Source: Allium sativum
Taxonomy: Eukaryota; Streptophyta; Magnoliopsida; Asparagales; Amaryllidaceae
Direction of reading: 5' to 3'
Length of the DNA: 64,000 nt
NCBI GenBank assembly: GCA_030737875.1
Contig: CM060915.1
Location: 572,802,577 to 572,866,576, forward strand
Part shown: one piece after another, positions 1-11,454 of the stretch
Numbering within the stretch: position 1 is the first letter of the stretch
How the letters are laid out: every line of letters begins with the position of its first letter
Program-made: the position numbers and the translations under genes
The notes under the pieces: model-generated
Database searches by the model: none
Seen by the model: the letters and a program-made list of their open reading frames with translations, nothing else
Told to the model about the DNA's origin: nothing

Positions 1-1
1 G

Positions 2-1155
2 AAAGCTGCTAAAGAAGAAGAACCAGAGGAAAAGTCAGAGCTTGAGGACAACGAGCCTGAGGATGAGAACGAGAAAAATAACAAGGAGGAGAGTGATGTT
101 GAAGCTAAGATGACGGGAGCAGAAGGTGAAGTAAAGGATGACATGAAGATGGAAGATGTAGAAGAAAGCTGTCTTAAAATAAAAAGGACAATAATGGTGA
201 TACAAAAAAGGAGAAGAAAGAGAAGAAAAAAGAGAAAGAAATGAAGGACAAAAATGAAGAAAATGAAGATGAAAGCAGAGAGGCTGAGAAGATGAAAGGA
301 ACAGAGAAGAAAGGAAAAGTACAAGAAGATGATCATGAAGACGGAGATGCAAAGGATAAGAAAGACAAGAGAAAAGGCAAAGAAAAGAAGGACAAGAATG
401 AAGAAGATGAAGGCAAAGAGGCAGAGAAGAAGAAGGAGAAGGATATAAATGGAGAATCAAAAGAAGCTGAAGAAAAAGCACCTGCAACTGAAGAGCCAAA
501 AGAGAGCGAGATGGATTCAAAGAATCAAAAAAAGAAGAAGAAAGAAGAAGAGAGAAAGGAAATGGAAGAAGAGGAAAAATTGAGAAAAGAGGAGGAAGAA
601 CGTAGAAGAGATGCTGGGATCAAACCCGATATCGTAACTTATAATTCATTGGTTCATGGTTTTTGCAAAGAAGATGAGCTTGACGAAGCATTGAAACTTC
701 ATAAAGAAATGGAGGCAAAAGGATTTACTCCAAATTATAGCATCTTCTCATGGATGGTTGATGGTTATTGCAAACAAAACAAAGAAGATTCAATTGTAAA
801 CATCCCAAACGAACTCACAAAAAGAGGCTATTTCTCCAACAAACCATTCTACATATCATTGATTCGAAGACTTTGTAAACTGGATCGTGTAAATTCAGCA
901 CAAAAGCTATTCATCCAAATGCAACAAAAGAGATTACAAGGTGACTGTTTTTTGTACACTAGTTTAGCCATCGGTTACTTAAAGGCAGGTAAGACAATGT
1001 CTGCTTATGAGATTTTTGATGACATGGTTAACGAACGGTTTGTGATATATACTAGTGTTTGTGCATCATATGCAAATGAGAGGGATGTGTTGGATAACCT
1101 TTGGCATAATACCAGTGAGAGAGACCTCGTTGCCAAATGTTTATCGGTTACCTGA
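2..1155 (+). pseudogene. Lys/Glu-rich region fused to PPR repeats, 5' end outside window
   Basis: An open frame from 241 encodes 304 residues. The first ~123 are almost only Lys, Glu, Asp and Arg. From residue ~124 (base ~610) the protein changes abruptly to 35-residue P-class PPR repeats: about four full motifs (PDIVTYNSLVHGFCKEDELD begins the first) and a degenerate fifth, ending at residue 304. The charged region continues upstream in another frame (frame 2 from base 2), with the shift near 172-180, so a one-base indel separates the parts and the true start lies left of the window. PPR proteins normally bind organellar RNA and have ten or more repeats, and no targeting peptide is visible here. 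The abrupt junction and the copia tail just downstream suggest a gene fragment captured by a retrotransposon rather than a working PPR gene. Confidence 0.7.
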
Positions 1156-1204
1156 AGAAAGTTCAAATGTGTGGATCAAAGTTTACAACAATTAAAGTGT
1201 TCGA

Positions 1205-1497
1205 ATGTCAAACATTTTATGTTTGGAGAATTATGAAAGATATGATAAAAGTAAAATGAAGACTCATGATTTTGCTTTGAAGATCTCAACGGTGGATAAC
1301 AAAGTCAATGCAATAATCATATCGTTGTTTTTCTTACCAAAGCACGTCAGGTATAAAAGGATTCAAAATCGAGAAGTTCTCAAAGAAGGTGACCGGATGA
1401 CTGATATTTCGACAAAGGCACATAGCGGATGAATCTTCAGAAAAATGCAGAAAGATTGGAAGTGAGGAGCAAGTTTTAATTTAGGGGAGACATTCTT
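1205..1497 (+). pseudogene. Copia RNase H C-terminal remnant with PPT-like end
   Basis: The frame 1205-1432 contains LPKHVRYK, then KEGDRMTDISTKA. The latter resembles the conserved end of Ty1/copia RNase H (KHIxVRYHFIR...EGxI...ADIFTKxL). Downstream, 1461-1490 reads into a purine-rich AATTTAGGGGAGA that resembles a copia polypurine tract. The same LPKHVRYK tail ends the protein of the neighbouring minus-strand element, so both derive from related elements. Only the extreme 3' end of pol is left. The PPR/charged frame upstream and this tail probably belonged to one plus-strand non-autonomous element. Confidence 0.55.
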
Positions 1498-1805
1498 TGT
1501 TAGAATTTTGAGGAGGAAGAGGAATAGATTAATGAGAAAAAGTAATATTTGGTAAAGAGGAAAACTTTTAAATTGCTTTATTACTCTTTTCTTTTCTTAA
1601 TTCTTCCTTCATACATACAAATGAGACAAACTCTTATTTATAACATACAATACATCTTTATAGATTTGCAACGTTAAAACCTCTCACTAAGGAATAATTA
1701 TCTTTTCCTAATTAATGAATAATTATCCTTTCAACATTAAAACCTTTCTAAAAATTTTCAATCTTTAATGGCTTGCCAAAAAGCATTTCAAATTATATTC
1801 CAACA
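1498..1805 (-). repeat. 3' LTR of the compact copia-type element
   Basis: This 308-bp sequence is nearly identical to 3226-3533. It starts TGTTAGAATTTTGAGG and ends ATATTCCAACA on the plus strand. The two termini are imperfect inverted repeats (TGTTAGAAT / TGTTGGAAT). Confidence 0.9.
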
Positions 1806-1819
1806 CTCCCTCCTAATTT
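1806..1819 (-). other. Polypurine tract of the copia-type element
   Basis: On the minus strand the sequence AATTAGGAGGGAG directly abuts the 3' LTR. This is the expected place and composition for the plus-strand primer of reverse transcription, and it fixes the element's orientation. Confidence 0.75.
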
Positions 1820-3198
1820 GAAATTTCCTTTCTTACTTCATGCATAGCTTTCATTTTTCGAAAATCTTTGTATCTCACGTGTTTTGGCAGAAATAAAGAA
1901 ATTATCCAAGCTTTCCTTTTTCTTCTCTTCTTTTTCACCATGAAGATCTTTAACATGATTTCTCGAATCCTTGTTGCAAAGCTCCGTTCTTTTTGTCCTC
2001 CTCCATTCGCACAAGATGTTCTAAAAAGTGTGTGCTCTAGCTTCCATTTAATTCTGGTGTCATTAACTTTGAATGAGTCATATAAGTCATCTTTCCATTC
2101 TTTCATAACTTCCAAATTTTTCTTGTACTTGAAATTTCTAACAGTATATTGAATTTCTTTGACTTCTTTATTTCCATCTCTTTTGTTATCACCTTTCTTA
2201 AAAGGATCACTGACTACATGACTCAAACCACGAGCTTTTGACTTTTCCATGAACTCATCGTATATTTTTTCATGCATAAAAGTACGAGAACCAGCACAAT
2301 AATATTGTCCCTGATTAAAGAACAATGCAACATGAGCAAGCTCGTTAACATCCATGTGACTAGCAAAGGCTGCACTAGTTGTGGAGCCAAAACCAGAGAT
2401 CACATTAAGAACACCGTCAAGATCTTCTTTATATTCATCTGCCTTCTTCTCACTTTTACAAGCATCCTTTTTTATTGAATCATCATCGACCCTAGCATCG
2501 TCATGGTCACTCATCTCGATATCCTCATTTTTATTATCGCTTTTGTCTTCTATTTCTGCGTCCTCTTTTATTTCACTGCAACCTTCTCTTTCTTTTCCCT
2601 TTTTTGTATCACTATTGTTGTCATGTATGTTCGTCATCTCCACAGCATCCTCTTCTGGATTGCTTTGTTCACCTGCTTCCTTACCTTTGTTTGTGACATT
2701 CTCATTTTTCAAATCTTGTGCAATGTTGTTCTCTTCCTCTTTGTTAGCATCGTTTTCATTTTCCAAATCCTCTATGAGGTGTACATCATCATCTTCATCA
2801 CCATTTTTCTCCTTCAAAATATTCTTCGCGTTCTCTTTGTCAACAATCAAATTGTCTTCTTCTATCAATTTTGTGTCATATTTTGCATACAATTCTTTTA
2901 ATAATTTCCATGAATCTTTTGCAGTTCTTTGTCCATAAATACGACGATATGCTTCTTCATCAATGTTCTCACTCATCACAGCACGAGCTTGAAGATCTTT
3001 CCTTCTCCAACTTACAAATGATTTTCTCTCTTTCTCCGTCATATTTCTATGTTTTGGCCATTCGCAGCCACTTTCAACGATTTCCCATAACCCTTTGGAA
3101 ATCAGCTCTTCTTTCTTCTTATTACTCCATTCCTCAAAATTTTCTTTTGTGAGAACAGTGAGAAGAAACGATGGAAAAAATAGATGCGGATGCGCCAT
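1813..3198 (-). CDS. Gag-like / acidic linker / aldehyde dehydrogenase fragment fusion protein
   Basis: A single 461-residue ORF fills the element. Residues ~14-105 match the copia Gag N-terminus (DUF4219/UBN2 type: [17 protein letters not shown], then [20 protein letters not shown]). Residues ~117-261 are an acidic, Lys/Glu/Asn-rich linker. Residues ~262-336 match plant mitochondrial-type aldehyde dehydrogenase: [20 protein letters not shown] is joined directly to [20 protein letters not shown] and then [12 protein letters not shown]. These two blocks lie roughly 30-40 residues apart in a full enzyme, so the captured piece has an internal deletion. The catalytic Cys position (GQCCC in active enzymes) reads QYYC, so activity is not expected. 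Residues 337-430 are unrecognised, and the end ([11 protein letters not shown]) is a copia RNase H relic. The ATG at 3198 lies just after the primer site. The open frame argues for recent origin or some constraint. Confidence 0.8.
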   Translation of the reverse strand: MAHPHLFFPSFLLTVLTKENFEEWSNKKKEELISKGLWEIVESGCEWPKHRNMTEKERKSFVSWRRKDLQARAVMSENIDEEAYRRIYGQRTAKDSWKLLKELYAKYDTKLIEEDNLIVDKENAKNILKEKNGDEDDDVHLIEDLENENDANKEEENNIAQDLKNENVTNKGKEAGEQSNPEEDAVEMTNIHDNNSDTKKGKEREGCSEIKEDAEIEDKSDNKNEDIEMSDHDDARVDDDSIKKDACKSEKKADEYKEDLDGVLNVISGFGSTTSAAFASHMDVNELAHVALFFNQGQYYCAGSRTFMHEKIYDEFMEKSKARGLSHVVSDPFKKGDNKRDGNKEVKEIQYTVRNFKYKKNLEVMKEWKDDLYDSFKVNDTRIKWKLEHTLFRTSCANGGGQKERSFATRIREIMLKIFMVKKKRRKRKAWIISLFLPKHVRYKDFRKMKAMHEVRKEISN

Positions 3199-3210
3199 AC
3201 TTTCAACTAG

Positions 3211-3222
3211 GCTCCGATACCA
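3211..3222 (-). other. Primer binding site, tRNA-iMet type
   Basis: On the minus strand TGGTATCGGAGC starts three bases after the 5' LTR. It differs by one base from the usual plant initiator-Met primer site TGGTATCAGAGC. Confidence 0.8.
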
Positions 3223-3225
3223 CTT

Positions 3226-3533
3226 TGTTAGAATTTTGAGGAGGAAGAGGAATAGATTAATGAGAAAAAATAATATTTGGTAAAGAGGAAAACTTTTAAA
3301 TTGCTTTATTACTCTTTTCTTTTCTTAATTCTTCCTTCATACATACAAATGAGACAAACTCTTATTTATAACATACAATACATCTTTCTAGATTTGCAAC
3401 ATTAAAATCTCTCACTAATGAATAATTATCTTTTCCTAATTAATGAATAATTATCCTTTCAACATTAAAAACTTTCTAAAAATCTTCAATCTTTAATGGC
3501 TTGCCAAAAAACATTTCAAATTATATTCCAACA
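3226..3533 (-). repeat. 5' LTR of the compact copia-type element
   Basis: This is the partner of 1498-1805, with the same 308-bp length and about 97% identity by eye. It is followed on the minus strand by the primer site. Confidence 0.9.
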
Positions 3534-6500
3534 GAAATTCCATAACAAATGAATATATGTGTAAAAGCAAGTAATGCCTTTTATATTTTGTTCTATATTT
3601 TTATAATAGTTTCAAACTCATGTAGATTAAAGCAAATCATTACTAAAGTAAAATTTAATGTAAATAGCTTAAGTAAAATATAAGTTTACTTCATATGGCA
3701 GAAATACCTCATTTAACACATTTTGTACTAAGATTTGGAACAAATACATGAAGAGATGGGTCTGGTAGCATGAAAATACATATGAATTTAATAATTTAAG
3801 TAGCTTAGCAACGAAGCTTTGATATTATAATATAAGTACTTGATTGCACAAAGATGTATCCTTAATTTAAGGCATATGGCCGTGTAGATAGGATAAACAT
3901 ATGGTGGGTATAAATAGCTTTGCTCAGTCTTTTCAATCAAATAACTGTGTACTTTTAGAAAAATTAGAGGAAGATAGGAACATGGCTACAAATATATTAG
4001 TACCTCATATAGGACTGCCATTGCATGGTCATCTATAGGACCAGATCACTCAGCTTTAATCATTTCAACCCCCAATGAAACTGCAACTCAAAACCCACCT
4101 ATATTATACTGCTGCATATAGGTTGGATTTACATAGATATGTACTTCTTTTTGCATTGTTATTTCAATGGAAAACATGAACCAGCTACATTCATTTCATT
4201 TAAATCAAATACACAAGCTACCACTCATTTGCACATGGTTATATTCCTTTCAAATCGAAATACATACAAACAACATAGCTATGGTTTCATTTAAATCACT
4301 GGTCTTCATCGTTATCAATCAAACTATACTCAAGTATATAGCTATATTCTTTTTCAACCACTAGAACAACAGCTATAATTACTTCCCATTAGACAGTTGT
4401 GTATACTTCACTTCCCCATGCACATGTGCTTCTGTTAATATACTATTATTAGCATCTATAAATAAACATCTAGCCACTTCATTCACAATGCATTCGAACA
4501 AAAACTAGACTTTAAATTGGCAACCAAAACTAGAAAGAAATCTGAATACAGAAAATAGGAAACATGAAAATAGAGAATATTTGTGAGTAATTTTTTTTAA
4601 CCATTAAACACTGTTACTGATTTAATATATTGTGACGTAGAAATAGATCCATGCATATATGTTTGGGAATGGATTGAATTTAGCTAATTATTTATTTATA
4701 TCAAACCTGGATATGAAAAACCAAAGAACAAGGGAAACCTGTAAACAGACATTGTGAGTAAACCCCTCCTTTATTCTTTGTTATACAGTATGATGTAGAT
4801 TTCTATATGTAATTATACATGTTATGGAGTGTTTAATCACATATGGACAAATTATAAAGGTATAAGATTGAATGGAATCATTGTTAGTATATTTTAACAA
4901 CCCTGTAGATGAACTATGAATGAAAATAATTCTCTAAACTAATTTTAAAAACCTGTAACATAAAGCAAAGATTAGTGAACAAAATATGGTGAGAAAACCA
5001 TGAATATTTCTCTTCCAGATTTAACTTATATCCTTTATGATTATGTTGGATGTATACACCTATATTATGCTGTTGTTTATCACTTGTGTATTGAATACAT
5101 GAATACATGGAATCCTTTATGAATATTATGCTGTTGTTTATCCGTAGTATGAAACAGACATTTTTTTTTTGGAAATACTCAGTCACCTAGTTTCAAAAAT
5201 ATTTAGTATATGGGTTTAACTTTTTTTTATTCAAACCATGATATATATATAGGGGATGGTACTACTGACGCTATATTTTCGTTAAATAATATAGAGAAAT
5301 AACCATATTTCGTTATAACACAAGTGCAACGCATGGTATGGGTGTCCTGCTATCAATTGTAAAATGGGTGTGCACGGATAATCGTTGAAGTAAGTAGGTA
5401 GATTAGCAAGGCTTTGAGCTGGATAAGTGCACATATGAATAAGAAATGGTGCACTGCATGAATGGTGCATGTGCATTATTATTTTTGGGTCAAATTAGGC
5501 CAAACGTGATGGACTTGGAATCTGATGATGTAAAGTGCTTCAGGAGTTGAAGAGTGACGTGTAGCGATGATTGAAGCGGTATAGTCGTTGAGGAAGGAGT
5601 TGTACATGTGCACAAGTGCACTATGTACTATTGGTGAACAAACTGAACAAGAAGGAAGCAGTAGCATTACAGAAGCAAGAAATGGAAAAAGAAAGGTGAC
5701 GAGAAGGGTAGGGGCTAATCGGTTGGACTTAGTTCAGCATGAAGTGGTGTAAATCAAAAGAAGGAATATAGAAGAGAGAAGAAAAAAGAATGGGACAAGC
5801 AACAACAAGTGTCCAGAAAAGAAGTAGAAAGAAGGAATAAGCATTTTTTTTCTTTGTTTGCCTGGTACGTATAAATGGGGAAACAAAGAGGGTAGTTGGC
5901 TTTTGTTTTCAACCTGGAGTTGTGCATGCAGTTCATTTTAGTATGGGGTTGATGGGCCTGAGATTAGCCCATAAAAAAAAGAAGAAGAAACAAATGAAGA
6001 AAGAGGAACTGGGTAAAGGAAACAGAAAGAAACAAAGTAAATAAATGGAGAAGTAGCAAGGGGCACGAAAATAAGAATGAGGAAAGAATTGGTGTAGGAA
6101 GTTTAGTATTAAGTTGTAGGTTGAATCAAGGGCTGGGCTTAGCTCAAAATAAATAAATAAAAATATTTTTAATTTAAATGTAAGATAAATATAATAATAG
6201 ATGAATGAGATATATCTATTAGTAAATATATTTATACACACAATTTATGTGAGCTGAAATTTGGTTCATGGGTGTAGTTGAACTGAACATTAATAAATAA
6301 CTTGACATAACTATCAAGTTTTTAAATGGTACGGCTTAAAGGGAATTAATTTATTAAGAAATTAAATTGGGTTTTATTTGTAACAATCGTTTATAATAAA
6401 ATAAACGCAAAATTAAATTAACTCGTAAATCACAACAAATTGACCAATAACGATCTGTGATTTAGTGAATCTTGAATTGGTTGATTTATAAATTAAGTTG

Positions 6501-9108
6501 TGCTTAATTATGTTAATCATAATTATATATTTTATTGACATCTGTTAATGGAAATAAACAACGTTCCATAATAAATTGTATTGAATGAATTGGTTTGGAC
6601 ACCCTGTTAGCAGAAATAAACATCATTCTGCAACTATATTAGTTTGACAAAATTTTATTAGTAATATACATAGTTGAGTTATTATATTATTAGTGGATAA
6701 TATTGAATTATATTTACATATCTACTCGTGTAAAACTTGGTTTACAATTTGAATGTTGTTTAGAATTGTTATATATACCATTGGGACTGCTAAGTTAATT
6801 ATATATTTTTCTGTAAAATAAATCAGAAATTTTACTTAAGTTGTTGATAGCTCGAATAATTATTTTAAAAAACAATTAAAAGAGATTATTTTAAATTAAT
6901 TATATTACTAATTAATTTAAAAAGAGAAGGTTAGCTATAATAAGATAAGAAGATTGTTTTTAACGTTGATTTAAATTAACTGGTTTAAATGGAAATGGGT
7001 TATTAAATTAATATATTTTTGATTAATTTAATGGAAATAGCTTTTAAGAAGTAATTGTTAAAAAGTAGAAATGTTTTACAAAAGGGTAAGTAATATTTTA
7101 ATTAAATGTTAAAAACAATTTGATTATAAATGGATAAAAGAATTAAGTCAATTTATTTCCTTGGTTTAATATTCAAGTTAATTTGATAAATATTCTCAAA
7201 ATAATAATGTTGTTTTAAAAATGGTTTGAAAATCAAATGGATTTACAAGGTCTGGTTGGTCGAATATTTTGAATATCGAACTTCTACAAATCTTAACGAT
7301 AAGAATGATTTCGACTCAAGGTCTGAGAGGTAATTAAAATACCCCAACTTGAACAATTTCACTATAGTCTGGTAGATCGTGTTAGTTTATATTCAAAATG
7401 AGTATTAGAGTTAAATATCGCTTTCAACTATGGAAATGTATATTTAAAATAGATTACCATTTAAGGTTTATAAGTTAAATAATACTTATATTACCAAATA
7501 AGTATATGAATAAGTTGATATTTGAAATTAAATAATTAAATATTATTTAAAAGAAGCTTGGCAGGTCCAATGGAACAAATCTGTTGATTTTATTTTATAT
7601 TTGATAGTTAAATCACCGACTATCAAGTCTGGACCATTATTATCGTTGTCATTTCGAAGAGTCCGGAATCTAAATTCCACTTCAATTCGATATATACGTT
7701 GCGAGTCAGAAATTATTGAAGATCATTGAAGTCGGAGTTTATGCAAGGGAAATTCCATTTACCCTAGGTATAAATTGCCTAAGATGGATTTATGGAATAG
7801 TACCTTCGGTTTGTTCTGTCCCAAGACAACTTATATGGATGAATGTCTAACAGAGTATTCCTAACAGATCGTATGATTGATCTCTTCAAAATATATTTGG
7901 TGGCAGAGGAATTCGTTTCTCTTAGCTTTATACCCATGGTATTAGGGACGTCAATTTGTGATATTGATGGGTTTGACGATGTGGCATTCAAAGTGAATGA
8001 AGACATGATATATATGAAGGTAAGTTTAGACCTCAAGCCTCACTACCGTGAAATGAAAAAAAATCGGGCTGCCAGTATGACTAAGTGGGTTGCTCCCAAT
8101 TAGGGTATATTGCACCATCTGAAGAATATTCATATTTTTACTTCTTTCGCTACTGTATTTCCCGGGAACGGTTATGTTGCTAGCAACCATAGATGAAAAT
8201 ATATTCGATACACTCAAGAGAAATGAGTGGTCGGTCATGCGTGGCCGGGTTGCAAGATGTTCTTTTGAACCCAGTGTATTTCATCTCTAGAGATACACTA
8301 TCGGAAGGTGGTTCCATACCTAGTCATAGTTGGAAATCCATTATCCAATAAGCGCTCACAGTTTTGATTGTATACTATATATGTAGAGCGTGAGATGTGA
8401 GCATTCTGCTAGATTGCTATTTTTTGTGAATTTATAGACACTATGATAATATTATAAGAGTTTTGACACAAAAAATGTTTTGGGCTATCGTAAGGTAAAA
8501 ACCATCCATGTTTATGTGTGGATCGGTCTTACAATTTTCTTTTCTTTGAACTGATTTTAAAAGTTAAACAAAGTATTCTAGACTCTCATAAAGGAAAAAC
8601 CCATTTCGTGTTATATGGTGTGGTCTTATAAGATATCTTTTTTCCTAAAGATGCTTTAGGATCGTTTACTCATACCGGTCCAATGACTGACCTAGAGTTT
8701 ATTTCTCTATGTTTTTCCTAAACTCTTGGGAGCCCAAATATGTACGGGCAGTCAAGTAGTTCAGGATTTCATAGATTTATTGGAGGAGCATGGAGCAGGA
8801 GGCTTCAACAATAAATATATAGAATTTATTTCCGTGTTATTATATTTGTATTGTACTATGATAATATATCTAAGTTTAAATTTAGTTTTGTATTTCAAAA
8901 GTGATTATAAATGTATTATATTTTATTCCGCTGTGATTGTGATATTCTTTGTTGTTGTTCACTTATGTTTTCTTCTATTCTAACTTTTCTATCTTATCAG
9001 TTTTCATCCTGTAATTTCTTTCTTTGACATCTTAGTTTTAGTGTTCTTTGGGTTGGACTTGGATTGTGTTTGGACAACTCAAAGAGTACCGAAATTTGGG
9101 TCGTCACA
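3534..9108 (+). repeat. Giant 5' LTR of gypsy-type element 1 (left end lost)
   Basis: Bases 3534-4100 are a direct copy of 10372-10940, which lies in the 3' LTR. The right end (GGGTCGTCACA) is followed by a primer site at 9111. The sequence between has no supported gene. Near its end it shares modules with the LTRs of elements A, B and 2: a CCCATTTCGTGTTATATGG-like stretch near 8604, ATGACTGACCTAGAGTTTAT near 8683, and GGGCAGTCAAGTAGTTCAG near 8746. The left ~140 bp expected from the 3' copy are missing, because the copia-type element lies at 3533. LTR length is therefore at least 5.57 kb. Confidence 0.75.
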
Positions 9109-9110
9109 TT

Positions 9111-9122
9111 TGGTATCAAAGA
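9111..9122 (+). other. Primer binding site of element 1
   Basis: TGGTATCAAAGA follows the LTR terminus GTCACA by two bases. It is one or two substitutions away from the tRNA-iMet primer site used by elements A and B. Confidence 0.65.
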
Positions 9123-10199
9123 AGAAGGTTGAGTAATAACCTTGGCTCTGTGGCGTAACTCGATAGAGATGGGGTTAGTAATACGCTAGATTGAGTTTGA
9201 ATATATATAGATGAGCGTGTATTTGTTATTTGATATAAAAATTATCTTATATTGTGCTGGTTGATTTGTTGAGTGGTTTATGAGTTCTGGTCGATACGGA
9301 AAGGAACATCTATATCGATAGGTGTTTCTAAACACTTGAACGAAGTGATTCGACACAGTATCATTTTATTGGCTGGGTAAATGAAATACTTTCACTAAAA
9401 ATAATATTTTTGTTATAAAAGAAGTAATTATTATTATGTATGGATGTGTCGATGGTTGTTATTATAATCAAATGGATTATAAAATTTGAATGGTTATATA
9501 TTTAACCAAATTTGATTTGTATAGAAAGAGATATATATAAATAAGACAAACGGGGAATTGTATGAGTAAAGCAAAATTTTCTGGGAAAATTCAAAGGTTT
9601 TGAATTTAGAATGGAATTGAGATATGTGATTTCAAACTACTTTGGAATAAAAACCAGAAATTTGGATTTTCGAATTTGACTAGAATAAGTTGAATGGTTA
9701 AGAATTTTACGAGAGGTAAGTTGAATAGATTTAAACTGGATTGGAGTTTAACAAGAGAATTTGAAGCAAATAAACATGCGTGAACATGTTTGATTCAAAT
9801 TAATAAAATACATGATTTTGGGAATTATTTTCCAAATGCAATCAAGGATATTTTCTGAAATGGAAAATGAGGTAATATAGATTGATAAAGATATAGAATT
9901 AAGAAATTAGAACGATATTGGAGATTAGTGGAGTTAAATGATTTTTTGAGTATTGATCTGATGTTGATTTCGGTCTTCGGGGTTGATACTTAGAGGATTA
10001 TTTCTTACTAATTTATAACCAGGAAATGATGAATGTTTGTAACGTTTGTATTGCTTGTTGTGAAATGTTCTGGTAGATAACCTTTGTGTTTTCGATTCCA
10101 TATTCGTTGTGGTTGTTAGGGGATGACCCATGTATGAGTTTGGTTATAAGCCTATGAATTCAAATATAATTGGATTCTTCTCATTACTCTTTAATTTTG

Positions 10200-10228
10200 G
10201 GGACGAAATTCTTTTAAGGGGGGTAGTT
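10200..10228 (+). other. Polypurine tract of element 1
   Basis: GGGGACGAAATTC followed by AAGGGGGGTAG is the typical pol-end/polypurine signature of plant Ty3/gypsy (Del/Tekay-like) elements. It sits just before an LTR start, TGTAGCATCTTGG. Confidence 0.75.
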
Positions 10229-10943
10229 TGTAGCATCTTGGTTTTTGACTGAGTTTGTAATACAGTTTGTTATTAATAATTCATTAATTGAGTTAAAATA
10301 GCAGATCGTGAATAATAAAATATTTAATGACCTTCTTATAAAAGTCTATATACAAATACACATCTATATAATGAGATTCCGTAACAAATGAGTATATGTG
10401 TAAAAGCAAGTAATGCCTTGTATATTTTGTTATATATTTTTATAATAGTTTCAAACTCATGTAAATTAAAAATAATTATCACATAAGTCAAATTTAAGGT
10501 AGATAGCTTAAGTAATATATGAGTTTACTTCATATCGAAGAAATACTTCATTTAACACATTTTGTACTTAAGATTTGAAACAAATACATGAAGAGATGGG
10601 TCTGGTAGCATGAAAATACATATGAATTTAATAATTTAATTAGCTTAGCAACCAAGCTTTGATATTATAATATAAGTACATGATTGCACAAAGATGTACC
10701 CCTCATTTAAGACACACGACCGTGCAGATATGATAAACATATCGTGGGTATAAATAGCTTTGCTCAATCTTTTCAATCAAATAGTTGCTTATTTTTAGAA
10801 CAATTACAGGAAGATAGGAACATGGCTACAAATATATTAGTAACTCATATGGGACTGCCATTGCATGGTAATCTATAAGATCATATCACTCAGCTTCAAT
10901 CATTTCAATCCCAATGTAACCGCAGCTCAAAACCCACCTATAA
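10229..10943 (+). repeat. Truncated 3' LTR of element 1
   Basis: The LTR starts TGTAGCATCTTGG after the polypurine tract. Bases 10372-10940 copy 3534-4100. The copy stops where the PIF/Harbinger terminus begins (after TAA at 10941-10943). The remaining ~5 kb of this LTR is not found beyond the PIF right half within the window. Confidence 0.7.
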
Positions 10944-11454
10944 GAGCATTCCCAACCCAATGTGGGTTGGGAAGCAACTGACCCCCAACGGCGGTTCAGC
11001 TTGTCATTTATGGGTTGCTTTGGAAACCTTGAAGGTTGCCAAAGCAACCTAGTCGGTTTCTTTGAAAAGGTTCCCTAGCCGGCTTATTTAAAGCGGTTAG
11101 GGCTGGCCGGCTTAGGGAGGAGGAAATTTCCTCCCTAGCCGGCTTGTCACTTCTGGGTTGCTTTAGCAACCCTGAAGTTTGCCAAAGAAACCCAGTCGGC
11201 TGCTTTGAAAAGGCCCCCTAAATGGCTTATTTAAAGCCCGCTGAGGGGGCAAACATTATTACCGTTGCCCCCTTAGCCAGCTTTAAATAAGCCGGCTAAG
11301 AGCAACGACTATTTTTAGAGCCATTGCTCCCTCCCCGCAACATTCTCTCTACCACCACCTTCTTTTTTATATATACTTTCTACTTTAATAATACACAATT
11401 TTCTCCTATGTCAATCAACCTTCTAACTACTATTTTATTTATCATCGAATTGCA
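10944..11454 (+). mobile_element. Left terminus and subterminal region of a PIF/Harbinger element
   Basis: GAGCATTCCCAACCC preceded by TAA looks like a PIF/Harbinger terminal repeat with its 3-bp target site. The subterminal DNA is GC-richer than its surroundings. It holds an imperfect tandem duplication (about 10997-11118 and 11141-11260) sharing GGGTTGCTTT and TTTGAAAAGG blocks and CTTATTTAAAGC. A matching right terminus is not visible right of 61000. Confidence 0.6.

Larger units (their letters stand above)
1498..3533 (-). mobile_element. Compact non-autonomous Ty1/copia-type LTR retrotransposon carrying a host gene fragment
   Basis: Two direct 308-bp LTRs (1498-1805 and 3226-3533) flank 1.42 kb. 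Read on the minus strand the order is 5' LTR, a tRNA-iMet-type primer site 3 nt inside, one 461-codon ORF, a polypurine tract touching the 3' LTR, then the 3' LTR. LTR ends are TGTT...AACA. I count about 8 differences between the LTRs, so the insertion is fairly recent. No protease, integrase or RT is encoded, so proteins must come in trans. The flanks (TTCTT left, GAAAT right) do not form a target duplication. The right flank is inside giant-LTR element 1, whereas the left flank is unrelated copia/PPR sequence, so one side has been rearranged. Confidence 0.88.
9109..10228 (+). mobile_element. Short non-coding interior of giant-LTR element 1
   Basis: Only 1.1 kb separates the 5' LTR end from the 3' LTR start. 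It begins with a primer site (TGGTATCAAAGA, 9111-9122) and ends with a polypurine tract. I see no gag or pol reading frame. Bases ~9920-10015 resemble a segment inside the LTR of element A (29175-29275). Size and lack of genes fit a LARD-type non-autonomous element. Confidence 0.65.

Noticed and set aside
2272..3152. Plus-strand hydrophobic Ser/Phe/Leu-rich frames opposite the copia element
   Set aside because: They are complements of the Glu/Lys/Asp-rich linker of the minus-strand protein, not membrane proteins.
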